Source of the DNA: Xanthomonas sp. SI
GTDB taxonomy: Bacteria > Pseudomonadota > Gammaproteobacteria > Xanthomonadales > Xanthomonadaceae
Length of the DNA: 64,000 bases
Direction: 5' to 3'
Assembly (NCBI RefSeq): GCF_014236855.1
Contig: NZ_CP051261.1
Location: 5,022,001-5,086,000 of the forward strand
Shown here: in pieces, positions 36,620 to 44,810 of the stretch
How the letters are laid out: each line of letters opens with the position of its first letter
How positions within the stretch are numbered: position 1 is the first letter of the stretch
Notes under the pieces: generated by a model
Database searches by the model: none
Seen by the model: the letters and a program-made list of their open reading frames with translations, nothing else
Told to the model about the DNA's origin: nothing
Position numbers and translations under genes: made by a program

Positions 36620-37546
36620 TCAGCCGACCTTGCCGCGCAACCGCTCCAGCACGCCGTCGAGCGTGTCCAGGTCGGTGTAGTGGATCACCAGCTTGCCCTT
36701 GCCGCCGCGGCCGTGGGCGATGGCGACCTTGGTGCCCAGCGATTCGGACAGCTCGGTCTCCAGCGAGGCGATGTCGGCCTGCGGCGCGACGCGGCCGGGC
36801 TTGGCCTTGCGGTTGCTGGGCACCTTGCCGGCGGCGAACTGCTGCGCGCGGTGCTCGACCTCGCGCACCGACCAGCCCTGGTCGGCGGCGTCGGAGGCCA
36901 GGCGGCTGGCCAGGTCCGGCGACAGCGTCAGCAGCGCGCGCGCATGGCCCATTTCCAGGCGCCCGGCCTCGAGCAGCGCGCGGATCGCCGGCGGCAGCTC
37001 CAGCAGGCGCAGCAGGTTGGACACCGAGGCGCGCGAGCGGCCCACCGCTTCGGCGGCCTCGGCGTGGGTCAGCGCGAATTCGTCGATCAGCCGCTGCAGC
37101 GCCTGCGCTTCTTCGAGCGGATTGAGGTCCTCGCGCTGGATGTTCTCGATCAGCGCCATGGCGATGACGGTGCGGTCGTCGAGCTCGCGCACCACCACCG
37201 GCACTTCGCTCAGCCCGGCCAGCTGCGAGGCGCGCCAGCGGCGTTCGCCGGCGACGATCTCGAACCTGCCCGGCGCCAGCTCGCGGGCGACGATCGGCTG
37301 GATCACGCCCTGCGCCTTGATCGACTCGGCCAGCTCCTGCAGCTTGCCCTCGTCCATTTCCTGGCGCGGCTGGTACTTGCCCGGCTGCAGCTGCCCGACC
37401 GGCAACTGGCGCAGGCTCTCGCCCGGCTGCGCTGCGTCGTCGGGCGCCGGCGCGGCCGTAGCGCCGCCCTTCGGTCCCAGCAGCGCTTCCAGGCCACGGC
37501 CCAGGCCGCGCTTCTTCGCTCCGAGGGCGGGGGGCTTGGCGGTCAT
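36620..37546 (-). CDS. parB: Chromosome-partitioning protein ParB (Spo0J family)
   Basis: A 308-residue CTPase/parS-binding protein. The N-terminus KKRGLGRGLEALLG is typical. The ParB/Srx domain contains PGKYQPRQEMDEGKLQELA and FEIVAGERRWRASQLAGL (box I, near residue 95), then LIENIQREDLNPLEEAQ (box II). HTH residues are in THAEAAEAVGRSRASVSNLLRLLEL, and a dimerisation tail follows. It overlaps parA by one base. I saw no parS palindrome in this window. Confidence 0.96.
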   Translation of the reverse strand: MTAKPPALGAKKRGLGRGLEALLGPKGGATAAPAPDDAAQPGESLRQLPVGQLQPGKYQPRQEMDEGKLQELAESIKAQGVIQPIVARELAPGRFEIVAGERRWRASQLAGLSEVPVVVRELDDRTVIAMALIENIQREDLNPLEEAQALQRLIDEFALTHAEAAEAVGRSRASVSNLLRLLELPPAIRALLEAGRLEMGHARALLTLSPDLASRLASDAADQGWSVREVEHRAQQFAAGKVPSNRKAKPGRVAPQADIASLETELSESLGTKVAIAHGRGGKGKLVIHYTDLDTLDGVLERLRGKVG

Positions 37547-38343
37547 CAGTAGCTCTCCATGGCCGGGGCGGGCCTGTTGCGTTCGTTGCGACGGCGCACG
37601 ATCTCGCCGGCCAGGCCCAGGTAGGCCACGCCGCCGCGCGAGGTGCGGTCGTAGCCGACGATGCTCTGGCCATGGCTGGGCGCCTCGGCCAGGCGCACGT
37701 TGCGCGGCACGATGGTGCGGAACACCTTGTCGCCGAAATGGTTGGTCAGCTCCGCCGACACCGCGTTGGCCAGGTTGTTGCGCACGTCGAACATGGTGCG
37801 CAACACGCCTTCGATCTCCAGCGTCGGATTGAGGTTGGCGCGCAGCGCTTCGATGGTCTCCAGCAGCGCGGTCAGCCCTTCCAGCGCGTAGTACTCGCAC
37901 TGCATCGGCACGATGATCGAGTCGGCGGCGGTCAGCGCGTTCAGGGTCAGCAGCGACAGCGCCGGCGGGCAGTCGATCAGGATGAAGTCGTACTCCTCGC
38001 GCAGCGGCGCCAGCGCGGTCTTCAGCCGCTGCTCGCGCGCCGGCTGGTCCATCAGCTGGATCTCGGCGGCGGTCAGGTCGATGTTGCCGGGCAGCAGGTC
38101 GAAGCCTTCCGGCGCGGTCACCCGGATCTGCGCGGCGCTGCTTTCGCCCAGCAGCACGTCGCAGGTGGACGCGGCCAGCTCGCGCTTGTCGATGCCGCTG
38201 CCCATCGTCGCGTTGCCCTGCGAATCCAGGTCCACCAGCAGCACGCGCTGCGGCTGGCGCGCGAGCGCCGCCGCCAGGTTGACCGCCGTGGTGGTCTTGC
38301 CGACGCCGCCTTTCTGGTTGGCGATGGCGATGATGCGGGCCAT
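37546..38343 (-). CDS. parA: Chromosome-partitioning ATPase ParA (Soj family)
   Basis: A 265-residue deviant-Walker ATPase. ARIIAIANQKGGVGKTTTAV is the deviant Walker A (KGGVGKT), DLDSQGNATMGSG the A' motif, and FILIDCPPALSLLTLNAL Walker B. No N-terminal HTH is present, as in chromosomal ParA. It gives the driving force for ParB-parS segregation. It is 97 bp after rsmG on the same strand; rsmG-parA-parB is a conserved proteobacterial order. Confidence 0.96.
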   Translation of the reverse strand: MARIIAIANQKGGVGKTTTAVNLAAALARQPQRVLLVDLDSQGNATMGSGIDKRELAASTCDVLLGESSAAQIRVTAPEGFDLLPGNIDLTAAEIQLMDQPAREQRLKTALAPLREEYDFILIDCPPALSLLTLNALTAADSIIVPMQCEYYALEGLTALLETIEALRANLNPTLEIEGVLRTMFDVRNNLANAVSAELTNHFGDKVFRTIVPRNVRLAEAPSHGQSIVGYDRTSRGGVAYLGLAGEIVRRRNERNRPAPAMESY

Positions 38344-38440
38344 GCGGGAGCCTCGTCGGCGATGGGTGGGACCGGGCATTATGCGGTCACACCCCCCTGG
38401 GGCGGAAATCGGCGTCGGCGCGCCGGCCCCGCCCGGCGGC

Positions 38441-39082
38441 TCAGCCGCGCTCGACCACCACCAGGTGGCGGTCCGCGCCCAGCCCCGGCACCTGCAGCGG
38501 GTGCACCGCCTGCGCCACCCAGCCCGGCGGCAGCGCGGCGATCTCCTCGTCCGGGCGCAGGCCCTTCATCGCCAGCAGCCGCCCGCCCGGGCGCAGCAGG
38601 TGGCCGCCGACGGCGACGATGCCGGCCAGCGTGTCCAGCGCGCGCGCGGTCAGGAAATCGTAGGCGCCGGGTTCGTCCACCGCCTCGGCGCGCGATTCGG
38701 CCACGCGCGCGTTGTCCAGGCGCAGCTGGCGCACCGCCTCGCGCAGGAACCGCGCCTTCTTGCCGTTGCTCTCGACCAGGGTCACCCGCAGCTGCGGCCG
38801 CGCGATCGCCAGCGGGATGCCGGGCAGGCCGGGGCCGGTGCCCAGGTCGGCCAGCGTGCCGGCTTCCACGAACGGCTGCATCGCCAGCGAATCGAGCAAA
38901 TGCCGGGTCACCATCTCGTGCGGGTCGCGGACCGCGGTGAGGTTGTAGGTGCGGTTCCAGCGCGCCAGCAGCGCCAGGTAGGCCAGCAGCGGCGGCGCCA
39001 GCGCGGCGGCGTCCAGGCCTTGCGCGCGCAGGCCCTGGTCGAGCGCGGCGCGGACGGAGTCGGGAAGGGAGGCGTCATTCAT
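38441..39082 (-). CDS. rsmG: 16S rRNA (guanine527-N7)-methyltransferase RsmG
   Basis: A 213-residue class I methyltransferase (GidB). [20 protein letters not shown] is the family signature at about residue 42. The SAM motif I is [17 protein letters not shown], and [18 protein letters not shown] follows. It modifies G527 of 16S rRNA and affects streptomycin sensitivity. mnmG (gidA), its common partner, is not in the window. It heads the rsmG-parA-parB cluster. Confidence 0.96.
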   Translation of the reverse strand: MNDASLPDSVRAALDQGLRAQGLDAAALAPPLLAYLALLARWNRTYNLTAVRDPHEMVTRHLLDSLAMQPFVEAGTLADLGTGPGLPGIPLAIARPQLRVTLVESNGKKARFLREAVRQLRLDNARVAESRAEAVDEPGAYDFLTARALDTLAGIVAVGGHLLRPGGRLLAMKGLRPDEEIAALPPGWVAQAVHPLQVPGLGADRHLVVVERG

Positions 39083-39291
39083 CGCCCGATTATCGCAGCT
39101 GCCGCCACCGTCACCGCCATGTAGCCGACATCATCGCGGCCGATGATCCGCAGCGGTTCATTGCGGTCGTGGTGCAGCGGCATGCCGGATCTCCAGGAAA
39201 CGCCATCGGCCGGTGACCTGCAACGGCCGCGCCGGTGCGGTGGAGGCATGAGCCGCGGCGGCGGATGCAACCGGCGCGCTGCCGCTTCGTT

Positions 39292-39363
39292 GTGGGAGCG
39301 GCTTCAGCCGCGACAGGCACTCTCTATCCCTGTAGAACCTGTCGCGGCTGAAGCCGCTCCTAC
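39292..39363. repeat. Inverted REP pair between rsmG and the PPTase gene
   Basis: Forward REP at 39292-39314 (one mismatch, GTGG head instead of GTAG) and reverse REP at 39341-39363 (exact). The spacer is 26 bp. It lies just past the 3' end of the PPTase gene, upstream of rsmG. Confidence 0.93.
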
Positions 39364-39378
39364 AAGGGATTGGGGGCG

Positions 39379-40095
39379 CTATGTCGACTCGAGCGGATAC
39401 CAGGCAAGCGCGGCGCGATAGCCGGGCGCCGGTACCCACTCATGCACCTGCCAGCGCGCGGCCACGCCCAGCGCCGGGTCGCACCAGGCCAGTTGCAGCA
39501 CGCCATCGGCGTCTTCGGCGAAGCGCAGCCGGTGCAGCCCGAACGACAGCCCGTGCCCGTGCGCCTTCAGCAGCGCTTCCTTGGCGCACCACAGGCGGAA
39601 GAACAGCGCTTCGCGTGCCGGTTCGGCCAGCGCCTGCAACGTCACGACCTCGTCGGGATGGAAGAAACGTTGGGCCAGCTCCAGCAACCGCGGCCGCGCG
39701 CGCTGGTGTTCGATGTCCACGCCCAGCCGCGTGTGCGCGCCGATCGCCACCAGCAGATAGTCGCCGCTGTGGCTCCAGCCGGCACCGACATGCGCCAGCG
39801 GCGCGTGCAGCCACGGCCGGCCGCGTTCGTCGCGGCGCAGCGGCAGTTGCGCCTCCGGCGTGGCCAGTTCGGCGGACAGCAGACGCCGCGCCTGCGCCTC
39901 GCCCGGCGTGCGCGGCGGATGCGTGCGCAGCCACAGCGCCACCGGGCCGAACCGCCAATCCGGTGGATCCGGGCGCAACGGTGCGTCGGCGGGACCGCTC
40001 ACGCTGCGTCCACAAAGCACAATGGCCGCTGCGACAGGCCTGCCTGGGTACACGGGCGCTTCACGGCAGCGCTCCTTAAATGGCGCACGCCACAC
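39379..40095 (-). CDS. 4'-Phosphopantetheinyl transferase (Sfp/HetI type)
   Basis: An enzyme of up to 238 residues that transfers phosphopantetheine from CoA to carrier proteins. The Sfp-type motifs are LLVAIGAHTRLGVDIEHQRA (metal-binding DIE) and FFRLWCAKEALLKAHGHGLS (WxxKEA). An N-terminal part reads GPVALWLRTHPP. The GTG at 40093-40095 gives the longest form, but several downstream in-frame GTG codons (for example at 40002) are possible, and the first 30-odd residues look non-conserved. It probably activates polyketide or peptide synthases elsewhere in the genome. It is divergent from the GlsB-type gene. Confidence 0.88.
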   Translation of the reverse strand: MWRAPFKERCREAPVYPGRPVAAAIVLCGRSVSGPADAPLRPDPPDWRFGPVALWLRTHPPRTPGEAQARRLLSAELATPEAQLPLRRDERGRPWLHAPLAHVGAGWSHSGDYLLVAIGAHTRLGVDIEHQRARPRLLELAQRFFHPDEVVTLQALAEPAREALFFRLWCAKEALLKAHGHGLSFGLHRLRFAEDADGVLQLAWCDPALGVAARWQVHEWVPAPGYRAALAWYPLEST

Positions 40096-40131
40096 CGCTC
40101 CCGGTGTGGGCAGAACCGAGGAGTCTTACCC

Positions 40132-40383
40132 ATGGGCATCATCATCTGGTTGATCGTCGGCGGCATCGTGGGCTGGCTGGCCAGCATCATCATGCGCCGT
40201 GACGCACAGCAGGGCATCATCCTGAATATCGTCGTCGGCATCGTCGGCGCGTTGATCGCCGGCTGGTTGTTCGGCGGCGGCATCAACCAGGCGATCACGC
40301 TGTGGACGTTCCTGTACTCGTTGATCGGCGCGGTGATCCTGCTGGCCATCGTCAACCTGTTCACCCGCGGCCGCGCGCGCTAA
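40132..40383 (+). CDS. GlsB/YeaQ/YmgE-family membrane protein
   Basis: An 83-residue transglycosylase-associated (GlsB) membrane protein. The three-helix pattern is WLIVGGIVGWLASIIM, LNIVVGIVGALIAGWLFGGG and FLYSLIGAVILLAIVNLFTR. GlsB-type proteins are stress-induced, but the exact role is unclear. A GAGGAG ribosome binding site lies before the ATG at 40132. An inverted repeat CCACACCG-CTCC-CGGTGTGG at 40090-40109 lies just upstream. A strong terminator follows. Confidence 0.95.
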   Translation: MGIIIWLIVGGIVGWLASIIMRRDAQQGIILNIVVGIVGALIAGWLFGGGINQAITLWTFLYSLIGAVILLAIVNLFTRGRAR

Positions 40384-40409
40384 GCGCCAACGCCCCCGCA
40401 GGTGTGTGC

Positions 40410-40433
40410 AAACGCCCGGTTCGCCGGGCGTTT
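40410..40433 (+). terminator. Intrinsic terminator after the GlsB gene
   Basis: Perfect 10-bp stem AAACGCCCGG-TTCG-CCGGGCGTTT with a stable UUCG tetraloop, 26 bp past the stop codon. T-rich sequence (TTTGCGTTTG) follows on the plus strand. It also terminates the convergent GFA gene. Confidence 0.92.
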
Positions 40434-40449
40434 GCGTTTGCGGCGCCGC

Positions 40450-40881
40450 TCACGAGGCGGCGCGGTCGGCAGGATGATGCACGCCGTCGCTGACCGGCAC
40501 CGCGATGGCCAGCGCATACGGATCCACGCCTTCCAGGCAGCCGACGTTGTAGCCGTATTCGCTGGGATCGGAGCGGCGCTGGTGATGCGTGTAGATCCCG
40601 CACACGCCGCAGAAATAATGTTGCGCGGTATGGGTGTTGAAGCTGTACAGACGCAGCGCGTCGCCCCCCTCGCGCACGTGCAGTGCGGCCAACGGCACCG
40701 AGCCGACGATCGCGCCGCGGCGCCGGCACAGCGAACAGTTGCAGCGGCGCGGATCGACGATGCCGTGCGGCAGTTCCAGGTCGATCTGTACCGCGCCGCA
40801 GTGGCAGCTGAGCCGGTGCAGCGGCGCGATGACAGTGTCGCCGACCTTGTCGATACAGCGGCGCGGATGACGTTCGTTCAT
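40450..40881 (-). CDS. GFA-family (glutathione-dependent formaldehyde-activating) protein
   Basis: A 143-residue zinc protein of the GFA fold. Ligand cysteines appear in LSCHCGAVQIDLELP, CNCSLCRRRGAIVG and FCGVCGIYTHHQRRSDPSEY, giving the typical CxC and CxxC patterns. GFA proteins are diverse; a real formaldehyde role is not implied. Its ATG at 40879-40881 overlaps the stop of xthA by four bases (ATGA), so the two are coupled. Confidence 0.92.
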   Translation of the reverse strand: MNERHPRRCIDKVGDTVIAPLHRLSCHCGAVQIDLELPHGIVDPRRCNCSLCRRRGAIVGSVPLAALHVREGGDALRLYSFNTHTAQHYFCGVCGIYTHHQRRSDPSEYGYNVGCLEGVDPYALAIAVPVSDGVHHPADRAAS

Positions 40882-41669
40882 GCGCTGGCCTCGTCCAGTT
40901 CGATCCAGGCCGGCGCATGGTCGCTGGGGCGGTCCCAGGTGCGCGGTGCGCGGTCGATGCCGGCCGCGCGCGTGTGCGCCTTCAGCGCGTCGGAGACCAG
41001 GGTCAGGTCGATGCGCAGGCCGAGGTCGCGGCGGAAGCCTGCCTGGCGGTAGTCCCACCAGCTGAAGATGCCGCCGTCTTCGTGGTGCAGACGGAAGCCG
41101 TCGTACAGGCCCAGCGCCTGCAGCTTGTGCAGCGCGCCGCGCTCGGCGGTGGAGGTGAGGATGTGGTTGTCGCTCCACACCAGCGGATCGTGCACGTCGC
41201 GCGCGTCCGGGGCGATGTTGAAGTCGCCCAGCACCACCATGCGCGGATGACGCTGCAGTTCGGCGGCGAGCCAGTCGTGCACCGCCTCGAGCCAGCGCAG
41301 CTTGTAGGCGTACTTGTCGGTGCCCACGTCCTGGCCGTTGACCACGTACAGGTTAACGATGCGCAGATCGCCGACGGTCGCGGCGATGACCCGCTGCTGC
41401 GCGTCGTCCAGCCCGGGCACACCGATCTGCACCTCGCTCAGCGGCGCGCGCGACAGGATCGCCACGCCGTTGTAGGTCTTCTGCCCGGCGAACACGCTGC
41501 GGTAGCCGGCCGCGGCCAGCGCCGCGTCCGGGAACTTGTGGTCTTCCAGCTTGGTTTCCTGGATGCCGACCACGTCCGGCGCGAACGCCTCCAACCACTG
41601 TTGCAGGTGCGGCAGGCGCACGTTGAGCGAGTTGACGTTCCAGGAGGCGATCTTCAAGGGGAAATCCAT
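40878..41669 (-). CDS. xthA: Exodeoxyribonuclease III / AP endonuclease XthA
   Basis: A 263-residue EEP-fold nuclease of base excision repair. KIASWNVNSLNVRLPHL, VVGIQETKLEDHKFP (catalytic Glu), RIVNLYVVNGQDVGTDKY, VVLGDFNIAPDARDVHDP (catalytic Asp/Asn) and the final RPSDHAPAWIELD give the full active site. Length is normal. It is the upstream gene of the xthA-GFA pair. The 247-bp region before it (41670-41916) has no gene that I can support. Confidence 0.95.
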   Translation of the reverse strand: MDFPLKIASWNVNSLNVRLPHLQQWLEAFAPDVVGIQETKLEDHKFPDAALAAAGYRSVFAGQKTYNGVAILSRAPLSEVQIGVPGLDDAQQRVIAATVGDLRIVNLYVVNGQDVGTDKYAYKLRWLEAVHDWLAAELQRHPRMVVLGDFNIAPDARDVHDPLVWSDNHILTSTAERGALHKLQALGLYDGFRLHHEDGGIFSWWDYRQAGFRRDLGLRIDLTLVSDALKAHTRAAGIDRAPRTWDRPSDHAPAWIELDEASA

Positions 41670-41916
41670 AACGGGGCGGCTGGCGGGTATTTTGACCGTT
41701 GCCCGCCGCCACGGCCAATCCTGCAGCGCCCGCCAGGCGCCAGCGCCGCATAGGCTGGATCGGCGATGGCCAGGATCGGCGACTCCAGCAGTGGCGCCAG
41801 TGCCTCGATCGACGGCCGGTCGCCACGCATGCGCCTGCGCCGGCGGATCGCGCGCCGCGGCGTCCGTCTCGGGTTCGAAGCGGCCGTGGACGTGGCAGGC
41901 GTCCAGGCCTGCGCGA

Positions 41917-43353
41917 TCAGCGCAGCAGTAGATCGATCAGCCGCGCGATCTTCGTGTACGGCGGCTTGAGTCGATCGCTGGCGGCCCAGCGCGACTGCCA
42001 CAAAATCGGCAGCGCCTTGCTGAAGGCGTCGAAGCCAGCACGGCCGTGGTAGGCGCCCATGCCGCTGGGGCCGATGCCGCCGAACGGCAGCGCGTTGGCG
42101 GCGAAGTGCAGCAGGCTGTCGTTGACGGTGACGCCGCCGGCGACGGTGGCGTGCAGGATCGCCTCCACCTGCGCACGGTCGTGGCTGAAGGGATACAGCG
42201 CCAGCGGCCGGTCGCGGCCGTTGACCATTGCGATCGCCTCGTCCAGCGTGCGGTAACTGCGCAGCGGCAGGATCGGGCCGAAGATCTCCTCCTGCATCAG
42301 CAATGCGTCGTCGCCGGGCTGCAGCACCACGGTCGGCACGATCAGGCGTTCGCGTTCGGCGCGCTCGGGTTCGATGCTGGCCAGTTCGACGACTTCCAGC
42401 CCGCGCGCGCGCGCGTCGTCCAGGTAGCCGCGCAGGCGCCGGTACTGGCCTTCGTTGACGATGCGGGTGTAGTCGTCGGCCGCAGCGAAGTCGCCGTAGC
42501 GCGCCAGCACCTGCGCGCGCAGCGCCTGCACCAGCGCCGCGCTGCGGCCGGCGTCGATCAGCACGTAGTCCGGCGCAATGCAGGTCTGCCCGGCGTTGAA
42601 CCACTTGCCGCTGGCCAAGCGCGCGGCGGCCTGCTCAAGCGGGTAGTCGGCGCAGACGATGGCCGGCGACTTGCCGCCCAGTTCCAGGGTCAGCGGGGTC
42701 AGGTTCGGCGCGGCGGCGGCCATCACCTTGCGCCCAACCGCGGTGGAGCCGGTGAACACCAGATGGTCCAGCGGCAGCGCGGCGAAGGCGCCGGCCACCT
42801 CGGCCGCGCCCAACGCCACCGCCACGCGTTGCGGCGGGAATACCTCGGCCAGCAGCGACTGCAGGAACTGCGCGGTGCGCGGGGTGTGCTCGGACGGTTT
42901 CAGGTAGACGTGGTTGCCGGCCGCGATCGCGGTGGCCAGCGGGATCAGCGCCAGGTTGACCGGATAGTTCCAAGGCGCGATCACCCCGACCACGCCGACC
43001 GGCACCGGCCGCACTTCGGCGCGCGCCGGCCACAGCCGCCAACCGGCACCCACGCGCTGCGGCCGCATCCAGCGCTTGAGGTGGCGCAGCAGGTGATCGA
43101 TCTCGCCGAGCACGGTCATGCCGTCGGCGAGCAGCGATTCGTGGCGCGAGCGATGGCCGAAATCGGCGGCGATGGCGTCGGCCATTTCCGGCAGGCGCCG
43201 CTTCAGTGCCGCGCGCAGACGTTGCAGGTCGTCGCGGCGCTGCGCCTGGTCGGGCTTGGCCGCCTGCCAGGCCGTGCGCAGCCGCTGCAGGGTGGCCGGC
43301 AGGTCGGCAAGCGGCGTGTCGGCGCTGTGGGAAGCGGGGTCGGAAATGGGCAT
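41917..43353 (-). CDS. calB: Aldehyde dehydrogenase, coniferyl-aldehyde-dehydrogenase type
   Basis: A 478-residue class 3-like aldehyde dehydrogenase. GVVGVIAPWNYPVNLALIPL, NHVYLKPSEHTPRT, FTGSTAVGRKVMAAAAPNLT, LTLELGGKSPAIV (catalytic Glu) and KWFNAGQTCIAPDYVLI (catalytic Cys) are all present. MRPQRVGAGWRLWPARAEVR before the catalytic half is typical of the CalB group, which oxidises coniferyl and related aldehydes from lignin. Substrate is inferred from family similarity. The start is the ATG at 43351-43353. Confidence 0.9.
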   Translation of the reverse strand: MPISDPASHSADTPLADLPATLQRLRTAWQAAKPDQAQRRDDLQRLRAALKRRLPEMADAIAADFGHRSRHESLLADGMTVLGEIDHLLRHLKRWMRPQRVGAGWRLWPARAEVRPVPVGVVGVIAPWNYPVNLALIPLATAIAAGNHVYLKPSEHTPRTAQFLQSLLAEVFPPQRVAVALGAAEVAGAFAALPLDHLVFTGSTAVGRKVMAAAAPNLTPLTLELGGKSPAIVCADYPLEQAAARLASGKWFNAGQTCIAPDYVLIDAGRSAALVQALRAQVLARYGDFAAADDYTRIVNEGQYRRLRGYLDDARARGLEVVELASIEPERAERERLIVPTVVLQPGDDALLMQEEIFGPILPLRSYRTLDEAIAMVNGRDRPLALYPFSHDRAQVEAILHATVAGGVTVNDSLLHFAANALPFGGIGPSGMGAYHGRAGFDAFSKALPILWQSRWAASDRLKPPYTKIARLIDLLLR

Positions 43354-43420
43354 GGGCGCACTATACGATGCCCACGTATGGCTCGATGTGGGTGGTGCAG
43401 GACAGAGTGTGGCGTTGGCC

Positions 43421-43937
43421 GGCCATGGTGGTGGCGATGCCAGAGCGTGATTGGCAAGTGCTTGAGGGTTGCCGCGTCGGGACTGAAGTCGCTCCCGCAA
43501 GGGGTCGATCGGCGCGCTTTGCGTGTCGGAGGGGCTTCAGCCCCCGACGGTGTCCGGCGTGCGGAGGCGTGCCGCTGGCAATTCTGCATGGGCTTCGATC
43601 CCTGCCCCAGCGAACATGGCTTGCGCCGACGCGGGGTGTCGCGGCTGAAGCCGCTCCTACAGCGTGCGCTTCAGCCATACAGGGCGTAGCGTCGGCAGGC
43701 CATGGTGGCGGCGATGCCGAAGCGTGATTGGCAGGTGCTTGAGGGTTTGCCGCGTCGCGACTGAAGTCGCTCCCACGAGGGGTCGATCGGCGCGCTGTGC
43801 GTGTCGGAGGGGCGTCACCCCAACGGGGTCCGGCATCCGGATGCGTGTCGCTGGCATCCTGCGAGAGCTTGGTTCCCTGCCCCAGCAAGCATGATGTGCG
43901 CCGAGCCTGTGGGTCGCGGCTGAAGCCGCCCCTACAG
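43421..43937. repeat. Tandem pair of 240-bp composite repeats carrying degenerate REPs
   Basis: The 630-bp gap 43354-43984 is filled by two diverged direct copies: 43421-43662 and 43698-43937, at a period of 277 bp. Each starts GGCCATGGTGG and contains CGATGCC, GCGTGATTGGCA-GTGCTTGAGGG and GGGGTCGATCGGCGCGCT in the same order. Each copy ends with a reverse REP (43638-43660 exact; 43913-43935 one mismatch) and also has an altered element (GACTGAAGTCGCTCC). Copy 1 has a third, GAGGGGCTTCAGCCCCC, at about 43529-43544. No gene is visible. Confidence 0.9.
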
Positions 43938-43984
43938 AAAGCGCTGAAGCGCTTCGGCGGCGGCGCGCGGTGCAACACCAGCGG

Positions 43985-44665
43985 TCATGCCTCCCCGAGC
44001 AGCAAATCCTGCAACTGCGCCAGCGTCGCCACTTCGTAGTGCGGCACGATGCCCTCGGGCGCCGGCAGGCCGTGCGCGTTGACCCAGCAGGTGTGCAGGC
44101 CCGCGGCCAGGCCGCCGGCGATGTCGGCGTGCGGGTTGTCGCCGACCATCAGCACCTGCGCGCGCGGCGGATCGCCCAGTTGCGCCAGCGCGTGCGCGAA
44201 GATGCCCGGGTGCGGCTTGGCCACGCCGATTTGTTCGGAAATGGCGACGACATCGAAGCGGTCGTGCAGGCCGGTGCGCAGCAGCCGCGCCTGCTGCAGC
44301 GCGGTGAAGCCGTTGGTGATCAGGCCCAGCCGTGCGCGTCCGCGCAGCGCGTCGAGCAGCGCCACCGCGCCGTCCAGCGGCGCGCACAGTTCGGCCATCG
44401 CCGCCAGGAACGCCGCGTTCAAGGTCTCCGGCGCGGTCTGCAGGCGTTGCGCCCAAGACGCGAAGCGACGTTGCTGCAGCTGCAGCGCGGTAATCGCGCC
44501 GTTCTGGTACTCCACCCACAACGGCCGGTTGAGCGCGGTGTAGTCGGCGAAATCCTGCTCGGCGAAGGCCACGCCGTAACCGGCGAACATGCGCTGCAGG
44601 CCGGCATAGGCATCGAAGCGGAACAGCGTGTCGTCGGCGTCGAACAGGATCCAGCGGTAGCGCAT
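43985..44665 (-). CDS. yjjG: HAD-family nucleotidase, YjjG-like
   Basis: A 226-residue HAD phosphatase. The nucleophile motif is [20 protein letters not shown] (DxDxT-type DADDT), the cap domain covers about 18-90, motif II is [16 protein letters not shown], the Lys is in [10 protein letters not shown], and motif IV is [14 protein letters not shown]. YjjG removes phosphate from non-canonical pyrimidine nucleotides such as dUMP. Gene-symbol confidence is moderate. Start chosen at the ATG at 44663-44665. Confidence 0.85.
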   Translation of the reverse strand: MRYRWILFDADDTLFRFDAYAGLQRMFAGYGVAFAEQDFADYTALNRPLWVEYQNGAITALQLQQRRFASWAQRLQTAPETLNAAFLAAMAELCAPLDGAVALLDALRGRARLGLITNGFTALQQARLLRTGLHDRFDVVAISEQIGVAKPHPGIFAHALAQLGDPPRAQVLMVGDNPHADIAGGLAAGLHTCWVNAHGLPAPEGIVPHYEVATLAQLQDLLLGEA

Positions 44666-44750
44666 GCGGCGATCTGCGTGTGTGTCCAGCGCGCATGGTA
44701 AGCGCACGCCGCCGCCGATTCCGGCGCCGCCGGCGGACCGCGCAAACGAC

Positions 44751-44773
44751 GACGCCGGCACGAGGCCGGCGTC
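44751..44773 (-). terminator. Hairpin terminator after the MHS transporter gene
   Basis: Perfect 9-bp stem GACGCCGGC-CTCGT-GCCGGCGTC on the minus strand, 38 bp past the transporter stop codon. It is followed on that strand by GTCGTTTGCG, a weak T-tract. Confidence 0.65.
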
Positions 44774-44810
44774 GCAGTGCCGGACGCATCCGGCGCAAGC
44801 ACAAGTGCGC

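Noticed and set aside
36554..39200. parS site near parAB
   Set aside because: I found no TGTTTCACGTGAAACA-like palindrome in the region; the sites must be elsewhere.
43421..43937. CRISPR array
   Set aside because: Only two long diverged copies with internal hairpins, no short identical repeats with regular spacers, and no cas genes.
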